A stretch of DNA of 64,000 nt from Theobroma cacao (taxonomy: Eukaryota; Streptophyta; Magnoliopsida; Malvales; Malvaceae): contig NC_030850.1 in assembly GCF_000208745.1 (NCBI RefSeq), positions 34,258,350-34,322,349 of the forward strand, written 5' to 3'. This document shows positions 12,914 to 30,070 of the stretch, in pieces (within the stretch, counting starts at the first letter, position 1; every line of letters begins with the position of its first letter). The translations under genes were made by a program, and so were the position numbers. The notes below the pieces were generated by a model. It made no database searches. It saw only the letters and a list, made by a program, of their open reading frames with translations, and was not told where the DNA came from.

Positions 12914-14528
12914 TATGGAGGAAAATATCCAGACTGGCTTTGGGATTATTTCATTTAATTGTAATACTTCTTGATCTGTATGAGTTGCATCATCTTAAGT
13001 TTAACTAGTCCAGGCAAGCACACTTATTAGTCAGAACCTAGTTTACAGGAACTAAACAAAAAGAAGCAAGAGAAAGGGATTGGGAAAAACATGGAATGCA
13101 ACAAAGCTTTGATTAGTATGTCCTGTCCTGTTCTATATCGTCGTCTACGGTCTTTGAATTTTGCCTCATCTACGGGTCTTGTTATAATAATTAAAGCTTA
13201 ATTGATGGACATAACCACTGATTTATTCTGATGCCACAAACTTCATATAAAAGAATAACTAAAATGTTTTTTAAGTTGTAATGTGTTTGTCAAATTCAAG
13301 GGAGAATAATGCATAAATTACAGTTTCCTTTTGGTAAGTAAAACCTTAACCAAATAGGAACTGGACTACACAATTAAGCTTTGCAACTTCTAGTCCGGTG
13401 CTCGGTCACCATTCAAAATGAAAAAAAAAGAAATAAAAAAGAAAAAGGTGGCACGTCTTGTTAAACATCCTCTTTCCCCGACATCAAGTTTTCCTGTTTA
13501 AAGTTTAGTAATTAAAAAAAAATATTTAAAGATTCCAAAACGATTATCAATTCGAATAATTCAGAAGCATATAAATAATTTGATGCACAAGATATTAATT
13601 AGTGGTGTAACATATGATATAGCCAAAATAACATGATATCATAGCTGAATCATAAAGAGGAAGATTTAAACTATTAATTTGCCCCTTTACGTGGTTGTGG
13701 TGATGATAGTACAATAATGCATATTCTTTCTTCTTCTCTGAAAGCTTCAAGACTAACCCATCTGTCTTTAAGCCACAAAAACAAAAGTATTATTTCGTTT
13801 TCGAAACTATTGTAACATTCCATTATGTTATGTTGTCTGCTCAACCTTCTTGTGTGTTTTGTTACTACTACTGCTACTTCTGTTTCTTTCCTCTACTTGT
13901 GAGATGCGGTGCTGCCGCCACGTGTGGGTCCTACTCGGGCTTGCTTTAGCACCACGTGAAGATCTGACGTGGGACGTCCCTACGTGATCTGTTTCGTCCG
14001 ATTTAATCTTGACCGTTAGATGGAGTGGACCTCCCCCCTTTTGAAAGCTTAGCTACATCAGCACTTGTCCTAGAATTCCCCTTAACCGGTCACCGTGCCG
14101 TCTCAAATTTTTGCCCACAACTCAATTGTCCAAAATGGAAAAAGAAAAGGAAAGAGAAAGGACAAGGACAATCCCGTCATTTCATTGGGTTACTTAAATC
14201 TTCAACTCCAGCTAGACACTACCATTTTCTAATTTCATTAATTAAAAAAAATAAAAGAAAAAACAGGCAACCTTATTTAAAAAGTACAGAAGATCATTGA
14301 AAAAGGAGTTGCAGTAGTGGAGAGCAGAACAAAAAAAAAAAAAAGTCACTCTCTTTCTCTTTCAGCGGATCTCTCTGTCTCCATTGTGCTTCAATTATTC
14401 TTTTTGATTCCGTTTTTCTCTTCCCATTTTTGATTCCAGTCAGAACTTTGATTTTCCGGCGGGAGCTGATGCCGCCGGATTTTTAAACTGTTTTGCAATA
14501 CGAAGAAGATTTCAAAGGAAAAGGAAAA
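12914..14528. other. Intergenic: STE24 3' flank and promoter of the receptor-like kinase
   Basis: No gene is recognised. The first ~350 bases are the STE24 3' flank; the middle is AT-rich. A cluster of ACGTG cores lies at 13,919-13,986, about 550 bases before the kinase start. The last ~200 bases are CT-rich leader sequence. Confidence 0.5.
13919..13986. promoter_or_regulatory. Cluster of four ACGTG (G-box/ABRE-like) cores
   Basis: Two full palindromic CACGTG boxes (13919-13924 and 13953-13958) and two further ACGTG cores (13967-13971 and 13982-13986) fall within 68 bases upstream of the kinase gene. ACGTG cores bind plant bZIP and bHLH factors, and several together are typical of ABA- or light-responsive promoters. 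That this cluster is functional is inference. Confidence 0.5.
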
Positions 14529-17021
14529 ATGTCAGTATACGACGCCGCATTTGTTAACACGGAGCTATCAAAGCCTACGTCGATTTTCGGGTTGAGGTTA
14601 TGGGTAGTGATCGGGATTCTTCTTGGCTCACTCATAGTCTTGACTCTGTTTCTTCTCTCACTTTGCCTCACAGCTCGTCGCAAATCTCGCAGACACCAGC
14701 ACGTGGATCCCACGCCACCAATCTCCAAAGAGATCCAAGAAATAGTCCATCACCCGCCCGCACCCGATCACCACCATGTCGCCCCTCCGGTGCCGGAGAT
14801 TCAAGTGGACCTGGGAAAAGTGGAGCACAGGGTGGTGTTCTCGAGTGGGGAGAGTAGAGGGCCGACGAGTGCGGGGGCGAGTGTGAGTGAGACGGCGTCG
14901 TTCGGGAGTGGAAGTGTGGGGCCGGAAGTGTCTCACCTTGGGTGGGGAAGGTGGTACACTTTGAGGGAATTGGAATTAGCTACGAATGGATTGTGTGAAG
15001 AGAATGTGATTGGTGAAGGTGGCTACGGAATTGTTTATCGTGGCGTTTTAACTGATGGAACTAAAGTTGCTGTTAAAAATTTGCTTAATAACAGGTACCC
15101 CATTTTTTGTTTTCTTTAATTGTGTTATATTTTTGGTTAATAAGTATGTCATTTTTAGAAATGAAGGTTCTTTTGTGGATTATGTACCTTTGATTTAGTT
15201 AGTTTTGCGTTATAGTAGTAATTAGTTTGAACTTAATTTGATTATAAGAAAAAGATGGTGTTTTTCCTATTATGGAATTGATGAATTCATACAACAGTTA
15301 GCTACCTCATTGTCTTTGTTTTTTTTTGGTTTAAAATTCTTGCCTTGTGTTGGTTAGACCTTGTGCTGTAAAGTGTAAAGAGCACTGCTTTTGAGGAAAA
15401 AGAACTCATAATTAGGCCTGGATGATAATGTTTTTTGTTAGACTTTTGTCAAATCTCTTTTTGTCTTCTTTATTCCTTTTTATTACATATATATGTTTGG
15501 TTTACCTACCAATTAGCTCATCAAAGTAACCAATCAATCCTTCAGGGGTCAAGCTGAGAAGGAATTTAAGGTGGAGGTGGAAGCAATTGGGCGTGTACGA
15601 CACAAGAACCTTGTAAGATTGCATGGATATTGTGTTGAAGGGGCATATAGGTAGTGTAATTATCTTCCACTTTGGAACTGTGGTTTTTTTAAAGAAAGAA
15701 AAAGAAAAATCTGTACTCTTTTTTGAACAGTGTAAAGAGAAGTAACTTTATATCTGGTTTTGTTGTTCAGGATGCTTGTATATGAATATGTTGACAATGG
15801 CAATTTGGAACAGTGGCTCCATGGGGATGTTGGGGATGTCAGTCCTCTTACATGGGATATTCGTATGAATATCATTTTGGGAACAGCAAAAGGGTATATC
15901 AGTTTGAGTTGTATTCTTTGGTTCATGTACAATTGTTTAAATTCTCTATTCACTTGTGATGGTTCTCTTTCTGAGTGTTTATTGCCTTATTGTTGCAGTT
16001 TGGCTTACCTTCATGAGGGTCTTGAACCAAAGGTCGTCCATCGGGATGTAAAATCTAGCAACATCCTAATTGACCGCCAATGGAACCCCAAGGTTTCCGA
16101 TTTTGGGCTTGCTAAACTCTTGTGTTCTGAAAGGAGTTATGTGACAACTCGAGTGATGGGGACATTTGGGTTGGTTAATTTCCTTTTTACAGTGTTACAT
16201 GTTTTTGCCTTTTATTTTTTTTTTAAATTGAAATTAACCATTATGGATGTGTAAATGTGTATTAAGAATTGCTGTGAGTTTGTCAATCTAAAGCAGGAAA
16301 ATCACTGTTGGTTTTTTTTTTTCCAGCTATGTTGCTCCAGAATATGCTTGCACTGGAATGCTTAATGAGAAGAGTGATGTCTATAGCTTTGGTATACTTA
16401 TTATGGAGATCATTTCTGGGAGAAGCCCTGTTGACTATAGCCGACCACAAGGAGAGGTTAGACTTCACTTGACATATTAAATTTCGTTCTTCATTAGTCT
16501 AGTTTTACAGCTCTAAGTTGGAAATGGCGGGATAATTGCAGGTGAATTTGGTGGACTGGTTAAAAACCATGGTTGGTAACCGAAAATCTGAGGAAGTAGT
16601 TGATCCTAAGCTGCCTGAGATGCCTGCTTCAAAAGCACTTAAACGTGTATTATTGGTTGCTCTTCGATGTGTTGATCCTGATGCAACAAAGAGGCCAAAA
16701 ATGGGGCATGTTATCCACATGCTTGAGGCTGATGATCTGCTGTTCCGTGATGTAGGCACCACTTGCATACTATAAATTAGAATTTGTCGCATCAGAAAGA
16801 AAATTTCATGTTATTTTCTTTGCAGACCATCTATTTACCTTGATCCTGTTTTGCAGGAACGTCGGGTTGCAAGAGAAGCGTCCAATTCACATTCTGATGA
16901 TCAGCAAACAAATCGCAATGCTACAAAATTAGGTGATAGACGATTTGATGGGGCCTCTGCTTCTGATACAAGTGAAGGTGATACCGGGAGGAACCATCAC
17001 CAGCCAACTAGGTGGAGATAG
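14529..17021 (+). CDS. Membrane-anchored receptor-like Ser/Thr kinase (At1g01540/At4g01330 type), 7 exons
   Basis: Exons by eye: 14529-15094, 15546-15650, 15771-15893, 15999-16169, 16327-16456, 16542-16751, 16857-17021, giving 489 aa. There is no large ectodomain: a short N-terminus precedes one transmembrane helix at about 24-47, then a Pro/His-rich juxtamembrane region. The kinase domain shows the glycine loop [12 protein letters not shown] (161-172), VAVK with Lys183, HRDVKSSN (279-286), DFG (299-301) and an APEYA segment, so all catalytic residues are present and it is an RD kinase. The C-terminal tail is rich in Ser, Asp and Arg. Substrate and ligand are unknown. In Arabidopsis, as I recall, the homologues also neighbour STE24 or BPS genes. 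The start at 14529 is the first ATG in frame. Confidence 0.92.
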
Positions 17022-20000
17022 CGCTATCAACATTAGGTGACTAACAAACTGAAGCCTCTCTTAAGTTTTTGAAGCCTTTTTTTTTTTTCCTATTAGTTCC
17101 CGAGTATTTTGTTGTATCTCCAATTCTGAGAAACAATAATCTGCATTTATTCTATGTTTGATTTACATTTTTTTCCCATATATAATATACAGTATGCATT
17201 TGTATAAATGGAAGAATTCATAATTCTTATACCAATTGTAATTGATTGTCTTCTTTCTTGTTTGTAAGAAAAAACGAGCTTTCCATTCAATCTTTTCCTC
17301 TGTTTGATTATCAGTTAGATATTCCCCCCCCCCCCCCCCCTAAAACTTTGACATGGTTTGCAACACGTAGTTTTCCAACTTTCAGCATCATCATCATCAT
17401 TGCTAACCCTGAAATTAGATGGGGTATTGGTGGTGGACCATTTATTCTGATAATAGAAACATATAGATTATCCATCTGCTTCACTGACAATTCCAACATT
17501 GGATGGTGGCGAGAAATGGACCCAGCAACCGGCTAATTGATCGAAACTGCCTCTTTATTCATGTGGTTTTTCTTATCCCTTGTTGGAGTTGGACCAACTT
17601 GCTAGGAAATACAGGATAGCTCTCTGCTGGCTTGTTAGATTGGTTTCACCATCAATGCCAGAGCATGCTTTTGTCCATGGAGCCTAATAAGGACATTTGG
17701 CATGATGGAGTTAGGCTGGTTGTGCCTGTTTCTGATGGACCCTTTTGCCTTTGGCATTTGACAATCTTTGTTTGATACTTTGCTCTCTCGGGACTTGGTC
17801 TTATCCTAATATTCTATTGAACCAGTCTTCCCATCCCACTCAAACACAACTATTCGCCTAGTTGTCCTTTTGGCTCCTTGACATAGTGATGCATTATCGA
17901 CTAGTATCTCATTAGCTCTGTTTTGATTCTTTAGCCCTTTCTACCACAATAAATAGGAATATTGGTGAGAGCTCCTTCATTTCCTGGACCATGTCAAGGG
18001 ATCTTCTCTTTCACATGATATTATAATGGTTCAGACGGTATAGGATTTGCGGCCATTTAGTATTAAATTACTTGACGCATTATGCAGCTTGAGATTTAAA
18101 GTTAGGGGTGCTCATGTGATGCCTTAATGGTTCAGAGGAGGTAGACCGGCAGATGAATTATTTGCCTATAAACTATCAGAAGAAAGGGGACAAAGATTTT
18201 AATTTTCAAAACCCCTTTGCAGGAGACATGGGAATGGCGTATCTGATGAATTCTCAGGCTTATTGCCTCTGCCTATTTATTCTATTAATCTTTTGTCCCC
18301 CTTACCCTTTCCTTGAAGAAGACAATGCACCATAAATTTCCATCTGTTTTGTTCTTTACATACTAGAGAAAAGGCATAGATTTTCATTATTTGTTGGAAG
18401 GGGAAGTTTGGGCGAGAGATAACTAAGCTCATTCCTCACGCAATAAGTTAAGACACTACGCATTTGCCAATTCAGGCAAAATTTATTGGATAGTAATTTA
18501 CGCACTCTTGCTATGTATTGTGGAATTATATAAAGGGGGTTCGTTTTTCACTTATAATAATAACATGCATGCGTGGTAGAAGCTCTTTGTGTATACGGCA
18601 AACATTGGGTGCCAGCCATGGAACAAATGACAATTCTTTCTAGAAGTTGACGGCCTAGAGTTTTGCGAAGTCGTTTTACTTGATGTTGGTTCTGTTTATC
18701 AGAAACTGTCGGACAGATGGGTTTGAATTATACAATTGTGTCAACCGGTTTTATGATGCAAAAATAATTTCTATTGTATAACAGATTAATCTATTTAATT
18801 TTATATAACAAATTTATAAATATATACTAATCATGTTAAAATAAAAAAATTATATATAAATTAATTAATTTCATTAATCGTATTTAAATATGTTAAATTT
18901 TTAACCATATGATATCTTGTAACTTGTATTATTTATACGCTCACCTTTGATAGCATGATTACAGAATCATTACGGCAATGAACTGAAGAATGAGGTTGAG
19001 ATAAAGAATGCATCGTGTGATCTAGAATCTTCATTCGTGTAGCGGCCAGCAACCGTAGGATTATGTGAACAAGCCACTAAAATACAACAAGTAGAAACAG
19101 CGTGCGGCAATGCTGCCTCTGACCAATTCCCTGAGAAAGGGTCACCATCGCTTTTATTTGGAAAAAGTAAAAGATTACCTGCCGTGCTTGGAATGCCTTA
19201 ACCAAAACCAATAATACTATCAAGGAACCGTGTTCAATGCGTTAAAACCTCCACTTTTAGTTTTCACCATCTTCTGTAAGCATCCCGTCCTTAAAACCAA
19301 TTATATAGACAGTTTTAAAACCATGACACTATTGTCTTACACCTAAAAAATTAAAATTAAAATTAAAATTTATAATTAATGTCTAAATTTTACACATTAT
19401 CAATTGATCACATGTAATAATCTCGTTAATAAATAAATTTTAAAATTAAAAATTTTGGTTTTTATTTTTTGTAAAGGAACACTATAGTATATAAATCTTA
19501 TATATCGATAATTTATTAATATAAATTTAATTTACAAACACTATAATAAGTCGTTGTGTCAATGGTAATCATAAAGACAATCTCATTTTCTAGACGTTGG
19601 AAAAGGAAAATCAGACTTGGAAACATCCAGCCGGCAGCTCATTTATAGCCGTTGGATTTGCGCCGAACCCTGATTGGTTTTCGGTGCTTACAATAAACGG
19701 GGTTTGGTAGGGCTGACGTCTGGCCCATTGGAAAATAAGAGAAAAAGAGAATCCCAATTGAAAAGTCCACATCGACGAGCCGACGGCCCCTTAAACAAAT
19801 AAAAAAATTGGAAAAAAGAAAAATCTGGTATCCTTTAAATCCAATTTTTTCCATTAATCGTCTTCCACGTGTACATTCTGTGACCGATTACTCGTAACAG
19901 GCAGTGATCACATCAACACTCCTCATCTTCAACTACTACACAAAAAGACTATCCACATGTTCCAAGGGCGAAATTTCAACGAAGCCACAACAACCACGTT

Positions 20001-20045
20001 TTGAAGCTTTCATCGAAATTTCCCAAATCTCTTACGAGTACTAGG
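17022..20045. other. Intergenic region, no recognised gene
   Basis: About 3 kb follow the kinase stop. The part 17,540-18,700 is less AT-rich than typical spacer DNA but has stops in all frames and no family resemblance; it could be an old pseudogene or a non-coding transcript. 18,770-18,950 and 19,320-19,540 are extremely AT-rich. The last ~150 bases, with a G-box at 19,866-19,871, are the likely promoter and leader of the BYPASS1-like gene. Confidence 0.45.
17324..17340. repeat. Poly-C tract of 17 bases
   Basis: An uninterrupted homopolymer of 17 C about 300 bases after the receptor-like kinase stop codon. It is unusual in this AT-rich DNA and its length may be affected by sequencing error. 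Confidence 0.9.
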
Positions 20046-21120
20046 TCAGGTTTAATTCTGATTTCTTTCTTGATCTTCTTTATTCTCTCTTTTTTTGATT
20101 TTAAACTTTTGAAGTGCTTTTCTTTGCAATCGTGAAGAAAATAATTTTTTTTCCCTTTTGGAGATGAAGATTCTTAGTTTTAGAAACATTTTTAGGTTCT
20201 GATTTGTTTTTTTATCTTCAGTTCTTAGCAAATCCCTAACATATCTGTGGAGAATTTTGGTTCTGCTTGCTGTAATAGGTATCTTGGCGTAAAGATCTAA
20301 AATTTGGGTAAGTTTTTTTTTTTTGTTTTATTTGTTTAGAGATTTGTTTGACTTCATATTTCTGGAATTTTTGGTGTTCGATCTGCTTCAGATTCATCAG
20401 ATCTGGCTCTATTTTATGTGTTTTTGACTTTGGATGTTAAAGATTTGTGTTTAAAGATGCGATTTTTAGGATTTCTTTGAAGTTTTATCTTTTAGAATGA
20501 TTTTAATTTGTGTAGAAATGACCAGTCTGTTTCTCTGTATCAAGTTGACCTAATAATCAAGGGGGAAATTACGTAGAAATAAAGCAAAAGATAAGGTGGA
20601 TAACCAGGGGAGGAAATGAAGGCAATCGATGAGATATCTGTGTACTACGTTGATTGCTTTCTTTCCATCTCTGCTGGATTTATAGTTACACCATCTCTTT
20701 TGCATGTATTTGTCTTGATTTTGGTGTCAAATAAATGGTCTTTGCTGCTGTCAATCATTTGTCAGTACCCACAAAATTCAGCGTATCTAATTGTGTATGA
20801 TCCTTACGGGGGTTAGATCTGCTTGCTATGGTATTGAAGAAGGGTTCAAGTTAATTTCCATTTTTGATTAGAAATGAGAGGGAGGGATAAGGAGAGGCAC
20901 CCTTATTGTTGGTCATGGAACTTAATGGTTTGTTATGATTAGGGAGACGATGATTTTAAAGCTTGGCCTGTGTATATTATAAAGATGATGTTTAGGGTTT
21001 GACCTATGGGAATTCAGGGCGTTTGATGTTTGTCATAATCCTTGGAATTATTGATGGTGATTTGATCTTGAAGTCTGGTTTTCGTCATAATGATTGAATA
21101 TTTTGTTTTGGATCTTGCAG
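20046..21120 (+). other. Probable 5' UTR intron of the BYPASS1-like gene
   Basis: An AG|GTCAGG donor-like site near 20,046 and a good acceptor (GATCTTGCAG, ending at 21,120) enclose T-rich, non-coding DNA. The acceptor lies 14 bases before the start codon, which is hard to explain unless an upstream leader exon exists. The donor position is a guess. Confidence 0.45.
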
Positions 21121-21134
21121 TAAATAACAGTGAA

Positions 21135-22193
21135 ATGAGTCGTCCTCAGGAACCACATCGCCCTTTCTTCCCTTTTGCAAATCCTTTCCGAATGATATCA
21201 CCCAAGGGTTCTCAGTTGTCTCCAAGACTTCTTTCTTTGTTGAACACGTTTGAGGCCGCCTTGTTAGAGAGGCTGCAAAAACTTGTGCCAAAAGACAAGG
21301 ATGACATCCTTAGCTTGTCATGGATGAAACTAGCTATGGAGTCACTTTCTGAGATTCACTGTGACATAAAAAACCTGATAACTGAGCTTGAGCTTCCTGT
21401 GACTGATTGGGATGAGAAATGGATAGATGTGTACCTGGACATCAGCGTGAAGTTGCTTGATATTAGTATTGCTTACACCTCCGAGCTTACACGGCTCAAC
21501 CAAGGCCATCTGTTACTTCAGTGTGTTTTGCATAGGTTGGAGTCCAACACCCCAGAGCAGTTCATGCGGGCCTGTTCCTCACTTGATAGCTGGAGACAGC
21601 ATATTGGCTCAAAAAATCCCAGAGTTGAAACTTGTCGCCCAATCCTGGACAATCTAGTGGAATCATTGAACTTGCCTAAGGTTAAGAACTCTGCAAAAGG
21701 AAAGGTGTTGATGCGCGCAATGTATGGAGCTAAGGTGGCGACTGTATATATCTGTAGTGTCTTTTCTGCAGCTTTCTCTGGTTCTGCCAAGAATTTATTA
21801 GATTTACCTGTTCCTGATACACTACCATGGGCACAAGTTTTTTCAAATGTGCAAACTACCGTGAATGCAGAAATTAGAAATATATTTTCTTGTGAAAAAT
21901 TTACAGTTCTAAGAGAACTGGATGCTGTTGATGCACTTGTCAAGAAATTGTATCCTTTGCTCCAAGATGGGTTGGGTCCTATTGAAGAGGAAACGTTTAA
22001 GAATTCTGTTTCAGATTTGAGAAAATCAGCAGAGAAACTTTCGCAAGGGCTAGATAATCTTTCAAAGGTAGTAGATGGCTTTTTCAAAATAGTTTTGGGT
22101 GGGCGTGATGCTTTGCTTTGTAATCTAAGAGCAGGTGGTACTGTCCCAAATTCAATGCTAGGAAGAAATGTAGGAGAGCAAGTTGTGCGGTGA
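21135..22193 (+). CDS. BYPASS1-family protein (BPS, DUF793), single coding exon
   Basis: A single uninterrupted frame of 352 aa starts MSRPQEPHRPFFPFANPF, close to the remembered start of Arabidopsis BPS1. It continues with the family segments LSWMKLAMESL, LDISVKLLD, LTRLNQGHLLLQ, LPKVKNSAKGKVLMRA and a hydrophobic stretch at about 213-231 (VATVYICSVFSAAFSG). BPS proteins restrain synthesis of a root-derived mobile signal that arrests shoot growth; their biochemical role is unknown. The frame is open back to an ATG at 21,090, but an acceptor-like TTGCAG lies in between, so 21,135 is chosen. Which of BPS1, 2 or 3 is the orthologue cannot be decided by eye. The gene lies between the receptor-like kinase and the MAP kinase. 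Confidence 0.92.
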   Translation: MSRPQEPHRPFFPFANPFRMISPKGSQLSPRLLSLLNTFEAALLERLQKLVPKDKDDILSLSWMKLAMESLSEIHCDIKNLITELELPVTDWDEKWIDVYLDISVKLLDISIAYTSELTRLNQGHLLLQCVLHRLESNTPEQFMRACSSLDSWRQHIGSKNPRVETCRPILDNLVESLNLPKVKNSAKGKVLMRAMYGAKVATVYICSVFSAAFSGSAKNLLDLPVPDTLPWAQVFSNVQTTVNAEIRNIFSCEKFTVLRELDAVDALVKKLYPLLQDGLGPIEEETFKNSVSDLRKSAEKLSQGLDNLSKVVDGFFKIVLGGRDALLCNLRAGGTVPNSMLGRNVGEQVVR

Positions 22194-25100
22194 ATCATGA
22201 ATGTGATGAAGCTAAACCCTTCTGTGTGCAGATGGTTTAGGTATCAGACCACCTGTTTTCCGACTAGCAGACATATATCACCTTGTTTGGGTTATGGCAG
22301 TACATGTGGTGTGAGTTGTAAGGTGTGTTACGATACTAGTTTACATCATTGTACATGTATTTGTACCATGCTATGGCAAAAATTATATATAAAAGCTTAT
22401 ATTTGTTTGCAAATGTTCTTTAGTTGTTAATATTGTCAATTGTCATTACTCTGGGATATCAGTTATCAATGTGTTGCTGACCTCCTTTAGCTTTGCAGCT
22501 CAGGCTATTCTTGATACGTATAGCATGCTTTAGCAATGAGTCGAAGACTCTGAAGATCATGCTACCAACTGTTGGTATATTTTTTATGTCGGATGTTTGA
22601 TATGAAGTGGATAATAGGTTTGGATTCAACTGATATATATCCTAGTTCAACTCTGTCAAATTTAGTGAGGGGCTACTCTAATTGTGTACTTTTTGATCTT
22701 TGCATGCTTTTCTTTCATCCGGACATCACTTACTATATCATCTTTGTCACAGAATCATTATAGGAGGAATCTATTCTTCTCAACCGGGGAGAAAGTTCCT
22801 TCCTGATTAATGTCTTTACATGGTGAGTAACGACAATTGATGAAAGTTCCTTGCTGATGAAACATGTCAGCAAAGGCCTTGGTATTTCCAAATTTATCAG
22901 ATTCGTGGAAACTGACAAGTGATGCTCAATCCAGATGGACGATGGTATCATGACCATGGCAGCTGAAGCCAGAAGAGTTTTTCTCATGTTTATATTTGAT
23001 GTATTGTCAGTGTATATAAATTATATATTATCAAGTTATTAAAATATATCATCTCATTAATAAGATAAAATCAGAATTTATTAAAGATTTAAAATTAAAT
23101 ATTAAAAAGTTTAAAATTCATTAGATATTTAAAATTAAATATTAAAAAATTTGTCACATTTAATGATGTAAAAAATTAAATTTATTTTTACTCTCTCTAA
23201 AATCTCTTCCACCCTTCTCTCTAACCCTTGTTATTTCAAAAATTTATACGGATCTGCCATGCCTCTTTAAAAAATCCTTAGGATCTTGTATTTTTTTTTG
23301 GGGTTAAGGTTGTTTTATTCTTTTGGATTTAAAGTGCAACGGGAAAGAGTAACTTTCTCTGTGAACTCTAATCCACCTTTCCTTCTACACTTTCTCTTTT
23401 TTTTTTTAAACAATTGAAAATTTATTTAAGTTCAGCATTATTGTACATGTGCTACCGACAATGAAATTTTCATTTTAGAGTGTGAGATTTGAGATTGAGA
23501 GTCTTCGGTCTATATTTTTGTTATCTATTCGATTAGCTATTTTCATAAGATTATAATGGGTATTACTTTTTTAAATGTTTTATAATGAAAGAACTCATGG
23601 ATTGATTTTTTTTTGTTGAAGAGTACTCATGGATTAACTTAACAATGTTGATTTCTTAAACATTGAGACATGCAAGATTTTTATTTTGATTAGTTTCTAT
23701 GGTATTAGACAAAAGTTAAGCATGTTATACTGTTTCTGCAATTGTCCTAGATTAATGCAAAGGGGAAGAACTCATGGAAGAGAGTGTAGAGATTAAGTAA
23801 AAGTTTTTAATTATCATCATTCTTGAAATTGTATAATTTTATCAAATTTAATCTTAATGGAAGAAGAAGAAGAGAAGAAAATAATGGAGTTGGAAAGAGA
23901 TAAAAAAAAAAAAAACAGCTGAGAGGAAGTTGAAGAGAAAAAAAAAGTTTTTTTTTTAAAAAAATTATTAATATTTAATTTTAAATTAAAAAATATACAT
24001 TATTAATACATCAAATATAAATTCTTTTTCTTATATCTTGCTACTGTTTGTTTTCTTAATCATCAGACTAACATAACCTCCCATGACCGGGGCCCATGGC
24101 TTTTGTGCCTTGAGTCAAAGGACTCGGAGCCCTGGTTCTCCCACTCGCACGATCCTCTTCAGTAAAAACGAAAGAAATTAGAGGGTATTATCGTCTTTTA
24201 GTACCCCCCAACTTGGCTGCCATTATTAGACCTCGGGGTTATGGCTGCGGATTTTGCAGACCTTGTAAGGGCCAGAGAGAAGTTGAACTGCAAGGAGGAG
24301 TACTTTTTGGTCTTTATTATTTACGTTTGCCCATGACATCTGACTCTTTTCTGTTATTTTCCAATAGTAAATTATCAATTTGCTTGTAAAAATATTGAAT
24401 TAAGCTTGATCCAGTTGAACAAATGGGACTTAAGAGTTCAGCTTACAGCTTAGCCTTTTGACGATTATTTGCGGAGTTCTAAGGATGACTATTTATAAGC
24501 CTGATGCTGGGAAAGTTTCAAATCGTAAATATCTAAAATCTAGAATCCATGATTCGACATAATAACCCGTTTACAAGGCATTCGTTAGTATTTAGCATTA
24601 TCTGCCAACAACGTTAACGCTTTTTTATATTTTGGGACCAATTGGTTGCCTGTTGGTGGAATCAATGGCGTCGGGAGCATGCCAAAGCAGCAAGCAATCA
24701 AGTTGCTACCCTGTGAATTAAACTACAACTAATATAATAACAAATGGTCGCAGTGCTCAGTCACAGCAGGAAGACAAAAGTGGCTGCTGTGAAATTTTAC
24801 TTCATTTGCCAAACAAAACTTTCTGTAACGGAAGCAAACTTGAACGACTAAAATATATAATCGCTCCAAATTTCTTGACTTAGACCGACCATACCATGCA
24901 CAGCTGAGAAATTGCCTCCAGCTTCTTCATGCAACCTTACCGCGCTTACCCGGCAGTCATTCCATTACATTAGACCAGACAAAAAACAGACTTTGACTAT
25001 TGATTTGCATGACTTGACCCATTAGTTCTTTGACAATGAGTCTATAAACTCGACTCTTTGACCATGAACATCTCACGTAAAAAAACTTTCCATCACTGGT

Positions 25101-25330
25101 TTGTTTTGCAAATTCCCAACTGGATTGTCCAAAATTCCTCAGTAAAATTATATTTAAACCCCGAGGCTCGGGAGTTACGAATGGAGTTTAGGGCCATGGC
25201 TTGACGTTAAATTTCAATACCCAATCATTAATATTTATATGTCAAGCTTTTGCTGTCAACATATGTGTCTTCGTATTCAAATGATTCGAATTAAGATACG
25301 CTATTAAATGTCTTGTAAGACATCGCACGA

Positions 25331-25367
<37 letters not shown>

Positions 25368-26322
25368 GGCCATTTTTCCAGTTCTCGGAATCAATTAGCC
25401 TTCACCTACCATTGTCAAAATGGCGATAGCCACCACGTTTCCATCTAACAAATTAAACGTTTCGACCCCACGTTGTATTATTGTAACGCAATAATTCACC
25501 TTTGAATATATATATATGAACAACTCTGGGTCTGAGACATCAGGAAGTTCAAAATGGGGCCTTGGGCAAGGAAATTTCCACCACCCACGTGAGCAACATT
25601 TTAGCATTAACTTTCTAGTTTCTTACATGGAAAACATTTACTGGTTCGTATAAATCCCAGCTTTTTTGACTTGGAGTTTTGTCCCAAGTCACTCAGATTA
25701 AGAAGAAACGAGATAATATTAATATTGGGTTTAGGAAAAATGGGTTTGTTGGGCTTGACCTTGAGGTCCTTTGACTAGGAACACAGAGAACAATGACTTT
25801 TGACAATAGAAGGCTTCAGACAAAAATCGTATATAATAATCCAGATAAAGAATACAGAACAAACTCCAAATCTTACTATGCGCAGGGCGATGTCTTAGAA
25901 GCCTGTAACAATCCTCACAATTTGCTGGGGAAGCTACAAAACCACATAAAACTTTTCCTGGAAAGCCATAAGAAAGAAAACAGAGGAAAATTTAGGAAGA
26001 AAGAGAAGGAAAGAAAGGTGTATCTGGAAGGTGGAATCTTCACGGGCCACTCAAGCTTTTCCAGTTCAAAAGGTTCACACTCGTCTTGGAAAAAAATATT
26101 AGCAGTAACCCAAAGGGGAAATTTAAAAGAGAAAATTAAAAAAGGGGAAACTTTACACCTACCTACACGCTCTCCCAAATTTTAGCCCCCCTTTCCTTTC
26201 CTTTTTTTCCTTCTTTCTCTCCCTCTCTTCTGAATTTTAGCTGTTATCACTGCAGAGATTTTTCCTTCTTTCTTTCGGGTTGGAGTTGGGTCCGGGTTAT
26301 CCAACATTCGGGTCCCGAAAGC
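22194..26322. other. Intergenic region with AT-rich repeat-like blocks, ending in the MPK4-like promoter and leader
   Basis: The first ~800 bases are 3' flank of the BYPASS1-like gene. From about 23,030 to 24,060 the DNA is very AT-rich with repeated TTTAAAATTAAATATTAAAA words and looks like old transposon DNA, but I cannot define its ends. From 24,060 to 26,160 no gene is recognised; an open frame of about 130 codons (25,793-26,185) has no family resemblance. The final ~150 bases are pyrimidine-rich, like a plant 5' leader. Confidence 0.45.
25333..25362. repeat. TA microsatellite
   Basis: A perfect AT/TA dinucleotide run of about 30 bases roughly 1 kb upstream of the MAP kinase start. Confidence 0.9.

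Positions 26323-30070
<3,748 letters not shown>

Noticed and set aside
17540..18400. Less AT-rich stretch considered as a gene or pseudogene
   Set aside because: All frames contain frequent stops and no family resemblance was found. It could be a non-coding transcript but nothing supports a call.
21518..22198. Open frame of 226 codons on the minus strand inside the BYPASS1-like exon
   Set aside because: It is an antisense shadow of a strongly conserved plus-strand coding exon and resembles no protein family.
25793..26185. Open frames of 130 and 87 codons on opposite strands upstream of the MAP kinase
   Set aside because: The two frames overlap each other, are Lys- or Phe-rich because of composition, and show no domain or family resemblance.
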